Positions 25,025 through 32,807 of a stretch of 64,000 nt of DNA are shown in pieces (the stretch's first letter is position 1; each line of letters starts with the position of its first letter). Origin of the DNA: an uncultured Oscillospiraceae bacterium (GTDB lineage: Bacteria > Bacillota > Clostridia > Oscillospirales > Oscillospiraceae); contig CAKUJA010000001.1 of assembly GCA_934661135.1 (NCBI GenBank), positions 1 to 64,000 of the forward strand. The letters are read 5' to 3'. A program made the translations under genes and the position numbers. A model generated the notes under the pieces. The model was not told the DNA's origin, searched no databases, and worked only from the letters and a program-made list of their open reading frames with translations.

Positions 25025-25062
25025 AAACGGCCAAATTTCCAGTCAAATTTGGCCGTTTTTTC
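25025..25062 (-). terminator. Bidirectional terminator after lexA
   Basis: AAACGGCCAAATTT / AAATTTGGCCGTTT with T-runs on both strands. Confidence 0.85.
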
Positions 25063-25089
25063 CACAGTTTGCGGAAACGCTGTGGAAAA
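25058..25089. other. Inverted pair of DnaA-box-like 9-mers
   Basis: TTTTCCACA (25058-25066) and its inverse TGTGGAAAA (25081-25089), 14 nt apart; both fit TTWTNCACA. They also form a hairpin, so chance secondary structure is an alternative reading. Confidence 0.4.
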
Positions 25090-25132
25090 GTACAAAGAGC
25101 GGCGCGCCACAGTACGTGGTGCGCCGCGATTC

Positions 25133-25711
25133 TCAGTAGTCGCGCAGAAGTGCTTTCACCCGGCCGATGATCGTTGCATGGTTGCCGGGAATCGGCTCGT
25201 AGTTCGGATTTTCCGGCATCAGCCAGACGCCGGTTCGTGTTCTTTGAAAGCGCTTGACTGTCGCAGAGTCCTCAAGCAGTGCAACGACGATCTCTCCGTT
25301 TTCCGCCGTCTGCTGCGGGCGGACAACGATCTTATCGCCGTCGAAAATCCCGGCGCCGATCATCGAGTCGCCGCGCACGCGCAGCGCAAAGCAGCCGGCT
25401 TCTCCCTCCCACGGCAGATACCCTTCAATGTTTTCCGTTGCAAGGATCGGCACACCTGCTGTTACAACGCCGACAATCGGAATGCGGTCGGCGCGGTGCG
25501 AATCGGGCAGGGAAATGGCGCGCTTTTTCATCTCATCCATCTCAATCAGGCCTGCTTCACGCAGCGCATTGAGATGATAGTGCACCGTCGCGGTGGATTG
25601 CAGGCCGACGGCAGAGCAAATTTCGCGCACCGATGGCGCGTAGCCATGGTCGTTTACAAATTTCGTCAGGAAATTCAAGATCTGCTCTCGTTTATTGCTT
25701 GTTCGTGCCAT
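25133..25711 (-). CDS. lexA: LexA repressor (192 aa)
   Basis: SOS repressor and latent serine protease. N-terminal winged helix (YAPSVREICSAVGLQSTATVHYHL), the Ala-Gly self-cleavage site in IVGVVTAGVPI, the catalytic Ser in VRGDSMIGAGIFDGD and the Lys in DSATVKRF. Length is slightly below Bacillus LexA (205). ATG is preceded by GGAGG. The promoter at 25762-25790 overlaps an imperfect LexA-type palindrome, consistent with self-repression. Confidence 0.96.
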   Translation of the reverse strand: MARTSNKREQILNFLTKFVNDHGYAPSVREICSAVGLQSTATVHYHLNALREAGLIEMDEMKKRAISLPDSHRADRIPIVGVVTAGVPILATENIEGYLPWEGEAGCFALRVRGDSMIGAGIFDGDKIVVRPQQTAENGEIVVALLEDSATVKRFQRTRTGVWLMPENPNYEPIPGNHATIIGRVKALLRDY

Positions 25712-25761
25712 TGTTCGCTTCCTCCATCCGTGCGGAGCGTCTGCGCCCCGGTTTCACATCC

Positions 25762-25800
25762 AGTATAACATAGTCAATGTGAGAAATCAAACAAATGTTT
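25762..25800 (-). promoter_or_regulatory. lexA promoter with candidate LexA operator
   Basis: Minus strand TTGATT, 17 bp, TATACT. AAACATTTGTTT (25789-25800) touches the -35 box and resembles the Gram-positive LexA site CGAACATATGTTCG, with weaker outer bases. Confidence 0.6.
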
Positions 25801-25816
25801 ATAATTTTATGGATTT

Positions 25817-26701
25817 TTATAGACCTTCCAGATCAAATACCGGGACATATTCGCTGCGCGCTGCCGTGACATCCTGCGTATAGCCGCTTTCAATGCCCAG
25901 CAGATCGAGGTAGGACAGTACCGCGTCGTATTCGTCCTCGGTGACGGTTCGGTCGAATGGAGGCATCCGCTTTGCACGCCCCGCCGGGATATACTGGCTC
26001 ATCAGGCTCAGCCAGACGTCACCGTGCGGGAACGCGTCCGCAAACCAGTCCAATACGCCGAGCGAATTGTCAATCTGCCCCGGCAGCACCAGATGCCGGA
26101 CAATCATGCCGCGCTGCATGATCTCATCCTTGACGACAGCCGAACCGACCTGGCGGTACATTTCTTCAATTGCCGCCGCAGCGACCTCCGGATAGTCCGG
26201 CGCGGCGGAGAGCTGGCTGGCCAGCGCCGCGTTGGAGTATTTCATGTCCGGCAGGTAGATGTCGATCAGTCCTTCCAGCTCGCGCAGCGTTTCCACGCGC
26301 TCATAGCCGCCGCAGTTATAGATCACCGGCACAGGCAGCTTCGGCGTCAGCGCCGGGAGAATACTTGGCAGAAAGTGTGTCGGCGTGACAAGGTCGATAC
26401 TCTGGCAGCCTTCGTCGATCAGACGCTCGAATGTTTCCCGGAGCTGTGCAGCAGATACATCCTTCCCGAAATTTTCATGTGAGATCAGCTCATTCTGGCA
26501 GTACAGACATCCGAGCGTGCAGCCGGAGAAAAACACTGCGCCCGCGCCATAGCTCCCGGAAAGCACCGGTTCTTCCCAGTAGTGCAGCGCTGCGCGGGCA
26601 GCACGCATGGTTCCCGGCTGTTTGCAATACCCGAGTTGCCGTTCAGTTCGGTTCACGCCGCATTGCCGCGGACACAGCATACAGTGCTCATACGTCAGCA
26701 T
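25817..26701 (-). CDS. Radical SAM protein, PflA/PflX-like (294 aa)
   Basis: Has a CxxxCxxC radical-SAM motif in FFSGCTLGCLYCQNE and an N-terminal Cys-rich head (CMLCPRQCGVNR) typical of the PflX / YgiQ-like activating-enzyme subgroup. TPTHFLPSILPAL and VIYNCGGYE are family signatures. It probably makes a 5'-deoxyadenosyl radical; the substrate protein is not encoded nearby. ATG 26701 is chosen from GAGGTGG. Upstream of lexA in the same direction, but lexA has its own promoter. Confidence 0.88.
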   Translation of the reverse strand: MLTYEHCMLCPRQCGVNRTERQLGYCKQPGTMRAARAALHYWEEPVLSGSYGAGAVFFSGCTLGCLYCQNELISHENFGKDVSAAQLRETFERLIDEGCQSIDLVTPTHFLPSILPALTPKLPVPVIYNCGGYERVETLRELEGLIDIYLPDMKYSNAALASQLSAAPDYPEVAAAAIEEMYRQVGSAVVKDEIMQRGMIVRHLVLPGQIDNSLGVLDWFADAFPHGDVWLSLMSQYIPAGRAKRMPPFDRTVTEDEYDAVLSYLDLLGIESGYTQDVTAARSEYVPVFDLEGL

Positions 26702-26747
26702 TAGATCCACCTCGTTTCCTGTCCACCAGTATAGCAAGTCTCCGCGC

Positions 26748-26776
26748 TTTACACAAGGTTTTTTCTATGGTACACT
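26748..26776 (+). promoter_or_regulatory. Promoter of the lipoprotein gene
   Basis: TTTACA, 17 bp, TACACT, 35 nt upstream of the start. Confidence 0.65.
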
Positions 26777-26810
26777 ACACCTAGCTTTAGATAGACAATT
26801 GGAGGAACCA

Positions 26811-27356
26811 ATGAAAAAAGGAAACGCAGCCGCGATCTTTGCTGCGGTGTTGATGACGCTCTGTGCCTGTACGCAGAGCACCCTGCCGGATACCGCACCA
26901 ACCGCGACCACGCAGACGGAGCAGGCCGAAGCTTCTGTTTCTGAAAGCAAGCCGGCAGAAATGCCCGCGCAGAGCACACCGGAAGCTGCGCTTTCTTCCG
27001 ATTCTTTTCTGGACGAGCCGCAGACTGTTCAGGCGGATTTGGATGAGGTTGTGACGTATACGTTCCGGCTGCCCAAGCTCACATTGGAGGATGCGGACGC
27101 AAGCGCCGCAGTAAACGCCTGTTTTGAAGATCTTTTGTCCTCGCTGGAGCGATATGCGGACGAGACGGTCTATCCCGCGGCGCTCGAACGCCAGGCCATG
27201 GCGTTTTTAGATGGCGATTACACCATTACGGCAAGCGAGGATGTTTTGACGGTGGTCTACACAGTATCAGAGCGATATGGGGCAGATGGTGCGACGGTTA
27301 CGCACGACAAGACATATCAGTTCGACCTGACAACCGGTGCGCAGTTGGCAGAATAG
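26811..27356 (+). CDS. Putative lipoprotein (181 aa)
   Basis: N-terminal basic/hydrophobic stretch and lipobox-like LCAC (lipid Cys about residue 18), then a Thr/Ala/Glu-rich linker to about residue 70. The C-terminal domain (VVTYTFRLPKLTLEDADASAAVNACFEDLL... VVYTVSERYGADGATVTHDKTYQFDL) resembles the DUF3298/RsiV-like extracytoplasmic fold, from memory and at moderate confidence. ATG follows GGAGGAACC. The last codon and stop lie inside parS site 1. Confidence 0.78.
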   Translation: MKKGNAAAIFAAVLMTLCACTQSTLPDTAPTATTQTEQAEASVSESKPAEMPAQSTPEAALSSDSFLDEPQTVQADLDEVVTYTFRLPKLTLEDADASAAVNACFEDLLSSLERYADETVYPAALERQAMAFLDGDYTITASEDVLTVVYTVSERYGADGATVTHDKTYQFDLTTGAQLAE

Positions 27357-27370
27357 TTTCACGTGAAACA
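27355..27370. other. parS-type site 1
   Basis: AGTTTCACGTGAAACA: 15 of 16 matches to the Bacillus parS palindrome TGTTTCACGTGAAACA. It overlaps the lipoprotein stop codon. Confidence 0.88.
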
Positions 27371-27398
27371 TTTCATCCAGTGTATCAAAACAATCAAC

Positions 27399-27414
27399 TG
27401 TTTCACGTGAAACA
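27399..27414. other. parS-type site 2 (perfect)
   Basis: TGTTTCACGTGAAACA, identical to the Spo0J/ParB-binding consensus, 44 nt after site 1 and about 5.7 kb left of dnaA, the usual origin-proximal location. Confidence 0.95.
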
Positions 27415-27435
27415 ATGATGATAAGAGTGACAACA

Positions 27436-28818
27436 ATGAAAATAAACGAAAAATACACAGTGACAATTCAAGGTTCGGCCAGCGACGGCAGGGGAGTTGC
27501 ACGCATCGACGGAGAAGTGGTGTTTGTACCCGATGCAATCCCCGGAGAAATCTGCTCGGTTCAAATTGAGCACATCGGCCGCAGCGCGGCATTTGCAAAG
27601 CTGCTGCGTGTAGAACAGCCATCTGCACACCGAATTACGCCGGACTGTCCCTATTACCCTGCCTGCGGCGGCTGCAGATTCCGTCACATGGACTATGAGA
27701 TGGAGTTGGAGCTCAAGCGCCAGCGGGTTTTGGATGCGCTGAACCGAATTGGCGGCTGTCATTTGGACACACTGGCGATCACAGGCGCAACGCAGACGCA
27801 CGAATACCGCAACAAGGTGCAATATCCGGTACAGGAGCAGGACGGCAAGCCGGTCGCGGGTTTCTACGCCGGTGGCACGCACCGCGTCATCCCCGTAGCG
27901 CATTGTCACATTCAGCCTGCCTGTGCAGATATAATTCGGACAGTAATCTTGCATTGGATGGAACAGCATCACATCCGCGCGTATGAAGAAATGGCCGGAC
28001 GCGGTACAATCCGCCACATTTATCTTCGCCGCGGCGCTGTCAGCGGTGAACTGCTCGTCTGCATCAGCGCAAACTGCAAGCGGCTCCCACACAGCGCAGA
28101 ATTGGTCGCGGCGCTGCGCGAAGCCGTACCGGACGTGACAACCATCGTTTTTACGCCAAACGAGAAAAAGGGAAATACAATTCTTGGTGATACGTTTCAG
28201 ACGCTTTACGGCAGTGGAACCATAGAGGACACGCTCTGCGGTCTGCGATTTCAGCTCAGTCCGGCCGCATTTTACCAGGTCAACCACGATCAGGCGGAGC
28301 GTCTCTATGAAAAGGCACTGCACTACGCCGGTCTGACTGGAACGGAAACAGTGCTGGATCTCTACTGTGGAACCGGAACCATCACGCTCTGCCTGGCACG
28401 GCAGGCCGGACACGCAATTGGCGTTGAGGTTGTTGCAAGTGCCATCAAAGATGCGAAGAAAAACGCCGTCCGAAACAATCTTGCAGAAAAAACAGATTTT
28501 TACTGCATGGATGCCGGACAGGCGGCGCAGAAGCTTGCAGCAGAGGGGACAACACCGGATGTGATTGTTGTCGATCCGCCACGCAAGGGCATCAGCGGTG
28601 ATGTGATTGACGCAATCGCAGCCATGGCGCCGGAGCGCGTTGTTTATGTTTCCTGCGACCCGGCAACACTTGCTCGCGATGTTAAATTGCTCCGTGAACG
28701 TGGTTTCGACCTGAAAGCCGCCGAAGCAGTTGATCTGTTCCCGCGCTGTGCGCACGTGGAGAGCGTAGTTCTGCTGGCAAAAACAACAAGTAAAAGCGTA
28801 AAAATGATTGAAAAATAA
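27436..28818 (+). CDS. rlmD: 23S rRNA (uracil-5-)-methyltransferase, RlmD/TrmA family (460 aa)
   Basis: SAM-dependent m5U methyltransferase. N-terminal TRAM domain (KYTVTIQGSASDGRGVARIDG), [4Fe-4S] ligands in CPYYPACGGCRFRHM plus a later Cys, SAM-binding VLDLYCGTGTITLCLA, VVDPPRKGIS, and the catalytic Cys in YVSCDPATLARD. I start at MKINEKY (27436) as the family does; two in-frame ATGs at 27415 and 27418 immediately follow parS site 2, and no strong ribosome site decides. Several homologues (RlmCD, RlmD, TrmFO-like substitutes) exist in Clostridia, so the exact target uridine is open. Confidence 0.9.
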   Translation: MKINEKYTVTIQGSASDGRGVARIDGEVVFVPDAIPGEICSVQIEHIGRSAAFAKLLRVEQPSAHRITPDCPYYPACGGCRFRHMDYEMELELKRQRVLDALNRIGGCHLDTLAITGATQTHEYRNKVQYPVQEQDGKPVAGFYAGGTHRVIPVAHCHIQPACADIIRTVILHWMEQHHIRAYEEMAGRGTIRHIYLRRGAVSGELLVCISANCKRLPHSAELVAALREAVPDVTTIVFTPNEKKGNTILGDTFQTLYGSGTIEDTLCGLRFQLSPAAFYQVNHDQAERLYEKALHYAGLTGTETVLDLYCGTGTITLCLARQAGHAIGVEVVASAIKDAKKNAVRNNLAEKTDFYCMDAGQAAQKLAAEGTTPDVIVVDPPRKGISGDVIDAIAAMAPERVVYVSCDPATLARDVKLLRERGFDLKAAEAVDLFPRCAHVESVVLLAKTTSKSVKMIEK

Positions 28819-28823
28819 AGTTT

Positions 28824-28862
28824 TCCGAGGGTTTGGACGTAAATCCAGGCCCTCGGATTTTC
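28824..28862 (+). terminator. Terminator of rlmD
   Basis: TCCGAGGG...CCCTCGGA with an inner TGGA/TCCA pair, then ATTTTC. Confidence 0.75.
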
Positions 28863-29006
28863 TGCGTTTAAGGGAGTAGCAAAGAGGCTGATTTTTATAG
28901 TTGGATAGATAGAAATATTGGCATGATATATTTTTTGAAAAACTATCTTTTTTCTGTATCTTTTTTTGACTTGCTGACTCTAATGTATGAAACGAGGTGA
29001 TAGGGA

Positions 29007-29492
29007 ATGAAAGAGTTCGACGCAATATTCAAAGAGTTCACCCCAATGGTCTATCATTTCTTGTTATCCCTTTGCGGAAATGAGAGTTTAGCTGAAGAAC
29101 TGACATCCGAAACGTTTTATCAAGCGTATCTTCATATAGGACAATTTCGCGGGGACTGTAAAATTGAAACTTGGCTGTGCCAGATTGCGAAAAATTCCCT
29201 TATAAAAGAGCAAAAGCGGCGTAGTAGGTTTGTCAATCCAGGTACATTGAAAAGCACTGTTGGCGACACGGAATTTTTTGAATCATTAGCAAATAAGGAA
29301 CAAGCATTACAGATACATGGGCATCTCCACACTCTGAAAGAACCTTACAGGGAAGTATTTATGTTGAGAGTGTTTGGTGATCTGAGCTTCAAAGAAATTG
29401 CCGATATTTGTGGAAAGTCAGAATCGTGGGCTAAAGTTACATTCTACCGGGCAAAAAGCAAGTTAAATGAGAATATGGAGGGAAAAATATGA
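29007..29492 (+). CDS. ECF-type RNA polymerase sigma factor (161 aa)
   Basis: Sigma-70 region 2 (AEELTSETFYQAYLHIGQFR, KIETWLCQIAKN) and region 4 (LKEPYREVFMLRVFGDLSF, KEIADICGKSESWAKVTFYR) without region 3. ATG follows GAGGTGATAGGGA. Overlaps the anti-sigma gene by 4 nt (ATGA). The DNA here is clearly AT-richer than its neighbours, with AAA/ATT-rich codons, so recent acquisition is likely. Target promoters are unknown; ECF factors usually activate themselves, but no obvious autopromoter was recognised upstream. Confidence 0.93.
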   Translation: MKEFDAIFKEFTPMVYHFLLSLCGNESLAEELTSETFYQAYLHIGQFRGDCKIETWLCQIAKNSLIKEQKRRSRFVNPGTLKSTVGDTEFFESLANKEQALQIHGHLHTLKEPYREVFMLRVFGDLSFKEIADICGKSESWAKVTFYRAKSKLNENMEGKI

Positions 29493-30193
29493 ATTACAAC
29501 TGTGGTATTATTGACGATCTCCTTCCGCTGTATGTGGATGGAGCCTGTTCAGATGAAAGCAAAGCCGCAATCGAAGCACATTTAGCATCTTGCAAAGCGT
29601 GTCGAGAGAAGTTGGAAAGAATGCAAACTGAAACTGTTGTTTCCGAAACAGTTAAATCTTCCGGCGAAATAACAGCAGTCAAATACGCAAAAAAGGTTAG
29701 GAAACATCGTATTAAATTAGCTGTCGGCGCAGTTGCAATATCTTTTTTTGCTGCCTGTGTACTTTCCTTGGTTTTTCTAACGATAAAAGATATGCACGAT
29801 CAAGCAAATCCTGTAATCCATGAAGTTGAAACGGGAATATACAATTTAACATCCAACGATCTGGAGGTTGCTGTTGCAGATATCGATGATTATATTTTCT
29901 TCACAAACAATGAGAAGATAGAAGTTTCTGTCAATAAGGATAAAACTTATTCTGGCGAAGTGCTGCTATGGAATGCTGATGATCAGAATAATCCTATTAC
30001 GATTGGCTACGGGAAAATCACGTCAGAAAAAAGATCTTTCACATTTTCAAACCTAAGTTCGGCACATAGGTATATGATTACATGCGACGGGAACGAAGAA
30101 TTGATCCTAACCATTACAGACGGTCGGAATATAAGTTTCTTTGGCAGCATGAAGAATGTATTCAATATGATTTTAGAGACGATACTATTTTGA
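29489..30193 (+). CDS. Zinc-finger anti-sigma factor (234 aa)
   Basis: Cytoplasmic zf-HC2 domain with the H-x3-C-x2-C motif HLASCKACREKLE, one membrane span (LAVGAVAISFFAACVLSLVFLTI), and an extracytoplasmic domain of about 130 residues that would sense the signal. It should hold the upstream sigma factor inactive at the membrane. The outer domain matches no family I recognise. Same AT-rich composition as the sigma gene, so the pair travelled together. Confidence 0.92.
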   Translation: MNYNCGIIDDLLPLYVDGACSDESKAAIEAHLASCKACREKLERMQTETVVSETVKSSGEITAVKYAKKVRKHRIKLAVGAVAISFFAACVLSLVFLTIKDMHDQANPVIHEVETGIYNLTSNDLEVAVADIDDYIFFTNNEKIEVSVNKDKTYSGEVLLWNADDQNNPITIGYGKITSEKRSFTFSNLSSAHRYMITCDGNEELILTITDGRNISFFGSMKNVFNMILETILF

Positions 30194-30218
30194 AAAAAGA
30201 TCGTTCCTCGACAATCTC

Positions 30219-30254
30219 AAAGCGTTCCCACTCCAATCGGAGTGGGAACGCTTT
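30219..30254 (+). terminator. Terminator hairpin after the anti-sigma gene
   Basis: Perfect 16-bp arms AAAGCGTTCCCACTCC / GGAGTGGGAACGCTTT with loop AATC; abuts repeat copy 2. Confidence 0.75.
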
Positions 30255-30417
30255 CAGCGTGTTGAAAAAGTCTTTTCGCCCCGCTGCCCGTCCAGCTTTT
30301 CAAACTTAAAAAGTTTGAAAAGCTGCTTGATTGAACGCGAAGGGGGCTCTTTGCCCCCTTCACTCTTCCCCTGCAACTCTGTCGCGAAACTGCATTTCAT
30401 CGTTATTTGACAGTCTC
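30254..30417 (-). repeat. Multi-hairpin 3'-UTR repeat, copy 2
   Basis: Reverse orientation (TCAGCGTGTTGAAAAAG to TTGACAGTCTC), one base after the stop of the rhodanese-TtcA gene on its minus strand. Central hairpin is perfect: AGCTTTTCAAACTT AAA AAGTTTGAAAAGCT. A second stem GAAGGGGGC/GCCCCCTTC is also perfect. Confidence 0.9.
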
Positions 30418-30418
30418 A

Positions 30419-31552
30419 TTATTCAGATTTTAAATCATAGGTATCAAGAAAATGGACTTTTCTCCCATGCTGCTTGTAGGCGATCACCGTATCCAGGCAG
30501 ACATTTTCCACGCTGCGGAAAATATGCGCTTCAACATCCGGGTTGCGCTGCTTCAGCTCCTGAATCAGCATCTTGATCTCCTGCCGCTTTGAGCGCGTCT
30601 CCTCGTTGTTGCAGGTTGTGCAGGTGTCGGTAAACTTACAGGCGCACTGGATAAAATGCAGATCATTCGCGTCCCGCCAGCGCTTGATGTCATCCTCCCG
30701 GATCAGATAGAGCGGACGAATCAGCTCCATTCCCGGGAAATTGGTGCTGTGCAGTTTCGGCATCATGGTCTGAATCTGCGCGCCCCAGAGCATTCCCATC
30801 AAAATTGTTTCGATCACGTCGTCATAGTGGTGACCAAGCGCAATTTTATTGCAGCCAAGCTCCTGCGCATAGCGGTAGAGATAGCCGCGGCGCATTCGTG
30901 CGCAGAGGTAGCACGGCGATTTTTCCACGTTATAGACGGAATCGAAGATCTCTGACTCGAAAATATGGATGGGAATATCCAGTTTTCGCGCATTTTCTTC
31001 AATCACCCGGCGATTTTCCGGACTGTATCCCGGGTCCATCACCAGGAATTTCACCTCAAATGGGAACTTATTGTGCAGCTTTAGCTCTTGAAAGAGCTTT
31101 GCCATCAGCATGGAATCCTTGCCTCCGGAGATACAGACCGCAATGCGGTCGTTCGGCTTTACAAGCTCATACTGCTGAATCGCCTTGGTGAAATTGCACC
31201 AGATCTTCTCACGGAAGCGTTTGCGCAGGCTGCTCTCCACACGTGCTTTGACCTCTGCATCATTGCTTTTCCGCATCTCCTGCTGAAGCCAGGCAGAGTA
31301 CCCTCCCTTCAGGCTATACGCCTCAATTCCGGCCGCCTGAAGCGTCTCAGCGGCATCCAGACTGAATTGGCCGCGTGCGCAGTAGATGACAATCGGTTTT
31401 CCATCTGCCGGCGGCGCGTCTGTCAGCTCCTCCGCGCGCATTCCTTCCGCACCCGGAATGATACCGTATTCGCGCGATCGTGCATCCCGAATATCAATTA
31501 GATGGTAGGTTCCCGGCTGAAGCGCAGCCAGTTGTTCAGCAGTCATCTCCAT
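30419..31552 (-). CDS. Rhodanese-TtcA-like PP-loop fusion (377 aa)
   Basis: N-terminal rhodanese domain (about 1-92) with persulfide Cys in VIYCARGQFS, then a TtcA-family tRNA-thiolation domain: PP-loop ISGGKDSMLMAKLF, CYLCARMRRG as a CxxC pair, GHHYDDVIETILM, and a Cys-rich C-terminal stretch (CACKFTDTCTTC). Family members make 2-thiolated tRNA using a [4Fe-4S] cluster; a fused rhodanese could deliver the sulfur directly. ATG with GGAGG 9 nt upstream. It overlaps the MOSC gene by 17 nt. The actual RNA target is not known, and some TtcA-like proteins have other substrates. Confidence 0.85.
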   Translation of the reverse strand: MEMTAEQLAALQPGTYHLIDIRDARSREYGIIPGAEGMRAEELTDAPPADGKPIVIYCARGQFSLDAAETLQAAGIEAYSLKGGYSAWLQQEMRKSNDAEVKARVESSLRKRFREKIWCNFTKAIQQYELVKPNDRIAVCISGGKDSMLMAKLFQELKLHNKFPFEVKFLVMDPGYSPENRRVIEENARKLDIPIHIFESEIFDSVYNVEKSPCYLCARMRRGYLYRYAQELGCNKIALGHHYDDVIETILMGMLWGAQIQTMMPKLHSTNFPGMELIRPLYLIREDDIKRWRDANDLHFIQCACKFTDTCTTCNNEETRSKRQEIKMLIQELKQRNPDVEAHIFRSVENVCLDTVIAYKQHGRKVHFLDTYDLKSE

Positions 31553-31994
31553 GCTCGTTTTCCTCCACTATAATTGGGTCTCCCGGACGAACAGTGCCGC
31601 CCTTGATGACAACTGTAAAAATGCCCTCCCGCGGCATGACGCAATCGCCGACCTGACGGCGAATGGCGCAGTCGGCATGGCATTCCTTGCCGATCTGCGT
31701 GACCTCCAAAAGGGTCTGCCCAAGCCGGAGCCGCGCGCCGACGGGCAGCGTTTTTAATTCGATTCCCTCTGTGAGAATGTTCTCCGCAAAGGCGCCTGCC
31801 GGCAGCTCCGGCAAAAGCTTCCGCATCGGCTCGGCACTCTCAGTTGCAAGCAGACTGACTTGCCGGTGCCAGTTTCCCGCGTGCGCATCACCCTCGATAC
31901 CATAGCCTTCCCGCAGAGAAATTTCTGTCACAGGCTGTTTTGCCGTACCCTTCCGCTCACTGATGCAAACGGCTAAAACGCGACTTCTTTGCAT
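31536..31994 (-). CDS. MOSC-domain protein (152 aa)
   Basis: Stand-alone MOSC (molybdenum-cofactor sulfurase C-terminal) domain with conserved GIEGDAHAG, FAENILTEGIEL, LGQTLLEVTQIGKECH, and RIFTV-like GIFTVVIKGGTVRPGD. The Cys in GKECH is the proposed sulfur-carrying residue of the family. It may relay persulfide sulfur; being translated in overlap with a rhodanese-TtcA protein supports a sulfur-transfer unit. No Moco synthesis genes are visible. Confidence 0.88.
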   Translation of the reverse strand: MQRSRVLAVCISERKGTAKQPVTEISLREGYGIEGDAHAGNWHRQVSLLATESAEPMRKLLPELPAGAFAENILTEGIELKTLPVGARLRLGQTLLEVTQIGKECHADCAIRRQVGDCVMPREGIFTVVIKGGTVRPGDPIIVEENEHGDDC

Positions 31995-32055
31995 AAGAAC
32001 CTCCTGAAACAGACAATTTTTTCAGAAATTCATTATAAAGCTGTCATTTGGCAAA

Positions 32056-32118
32056 GTCAAGCGCTTGACGCAGACGCAATCCCAGCATACAATGAAGAAA
32101 ACATTGCGTCAATTGACG
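32056..32118 (+). promoter_or_regulatory. HAD gene promoter flanked by two GTCAA/TTGAC palindromes
   Basis: TTGACG (32065-32070), 17 bp, TACAAT (32088-32093). GTCAAGCGCTTGAC (32056-32069), a perfect palindrome, covers the -35; CGTCAATTGACG (32107-32118), also perfect, lies downstream of the start site. Looks like a repressor arrangement. Confidence 0.7.
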
Positions 32119-32138
32119 ATAGGAAAGGGATAAAAGAT

Positions 32139-32768
32139 ATGGATGCAATCCTGTTTGACCTGGATGGCACGCTCTGGAACGCCATGGAACCGATTTTCCG
32201 CGCATGGAGTGAAGCACTGGCCTGCTCTGCGCAGCCGCATGTGACGCTCACGCGGGAGTTTCTGCACGGCTGTATGGGAAAAACGCCGGAGGAACTTGCA
32301 GAAATGACGTTTCCCGGCGTAGAACCGGCAATCTGTGCCGCAGAAATGAAAAAGATCTTCGCACATGAAAACGAAGTGGTGGAGACTGTGGGCGGCGTTC
32401 TCTATCCCGGCGTTCCGGAAACGCTGGAGCAACTGTCAAAAAAATATGCGCTGTTTATCGTATCCAACGCCGCGGACGGCTATGTGCAGGCCTTTTTGCG
32501 TTGGTCGCAGCTCCGCTGCTTCCGCGATTTTGAAGCTGCCGGCCGAACCGGTCTGGAAAAAGGTCCAAATATTCGGCTCGTGATGGAGCGTAACGGCGTT
32601 GACCGCGCCATTTATGTCGGTGATACGCAGAGCGACGCTGACGCCGCAGCCTTTGCGGGAATCCCGCTGATTTTTACGTCGTATGGCTTTGGATCAGTTT
32701 TAAAACCACGCTGGCAGATTCAATCCTTTTCCGAGCTCCCCGCCGTTGCCGCATCGATTCTTGCATAA
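32139..32768 (+). CDS. HAD-superfamily phosphatase (209 aa)
   Basis: Nucleophile motif ILFDLDGTLWN (D7, D9), cap helices with LHGCMGKTPEELAE, motif II LFIVSNAADGY, Lys region GLEKGPNIRLV, and motif III AIYVGDTQSDADAAAFAG. Resembles phosphoglycolate phosphatase-type enzymes; the substrate is not predictable. ATG 32139 with AGGAAAGGGA upstream; the frame is open earlier but that DNA is the promoter. Followed by a palindrome and repeat copy 3. Confidence 0.9.
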   Translation: MDAILFDLDGTLWNAMEPIFRAWSEALACSAQPHVTLTREFLHGCMGKTPEELAEMTFPGVEPAICAAEMKKIFAHENEVVETVGGVLYPGVPETLEQLSKKYALFIVSNAADGYVQAFLRWSQLRCFRDFEAAGRTGLEKGPNIRLVMERNGVDRAIYVGDTQSDADAAAFAGIPLIFTSYGFGSVLKPRWQIQSFSELPAVAASILA

Positions 32769-32770
32769 AA

Positions 32771-32807
32771 ACAGGGCATTCATTCCGTAATGGAATGAAT
32801 GCCCTGT
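32771..32807. terminator. 37-bp palindrome left of repeat copy 3
   Basis: ACAGGGCATTCATTCC, loop GTAAT, and its exact complement; 2 nt past the HAD stop, so probably its terminator. Nearly identical to 32971-33007. Confidence 0.7.
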
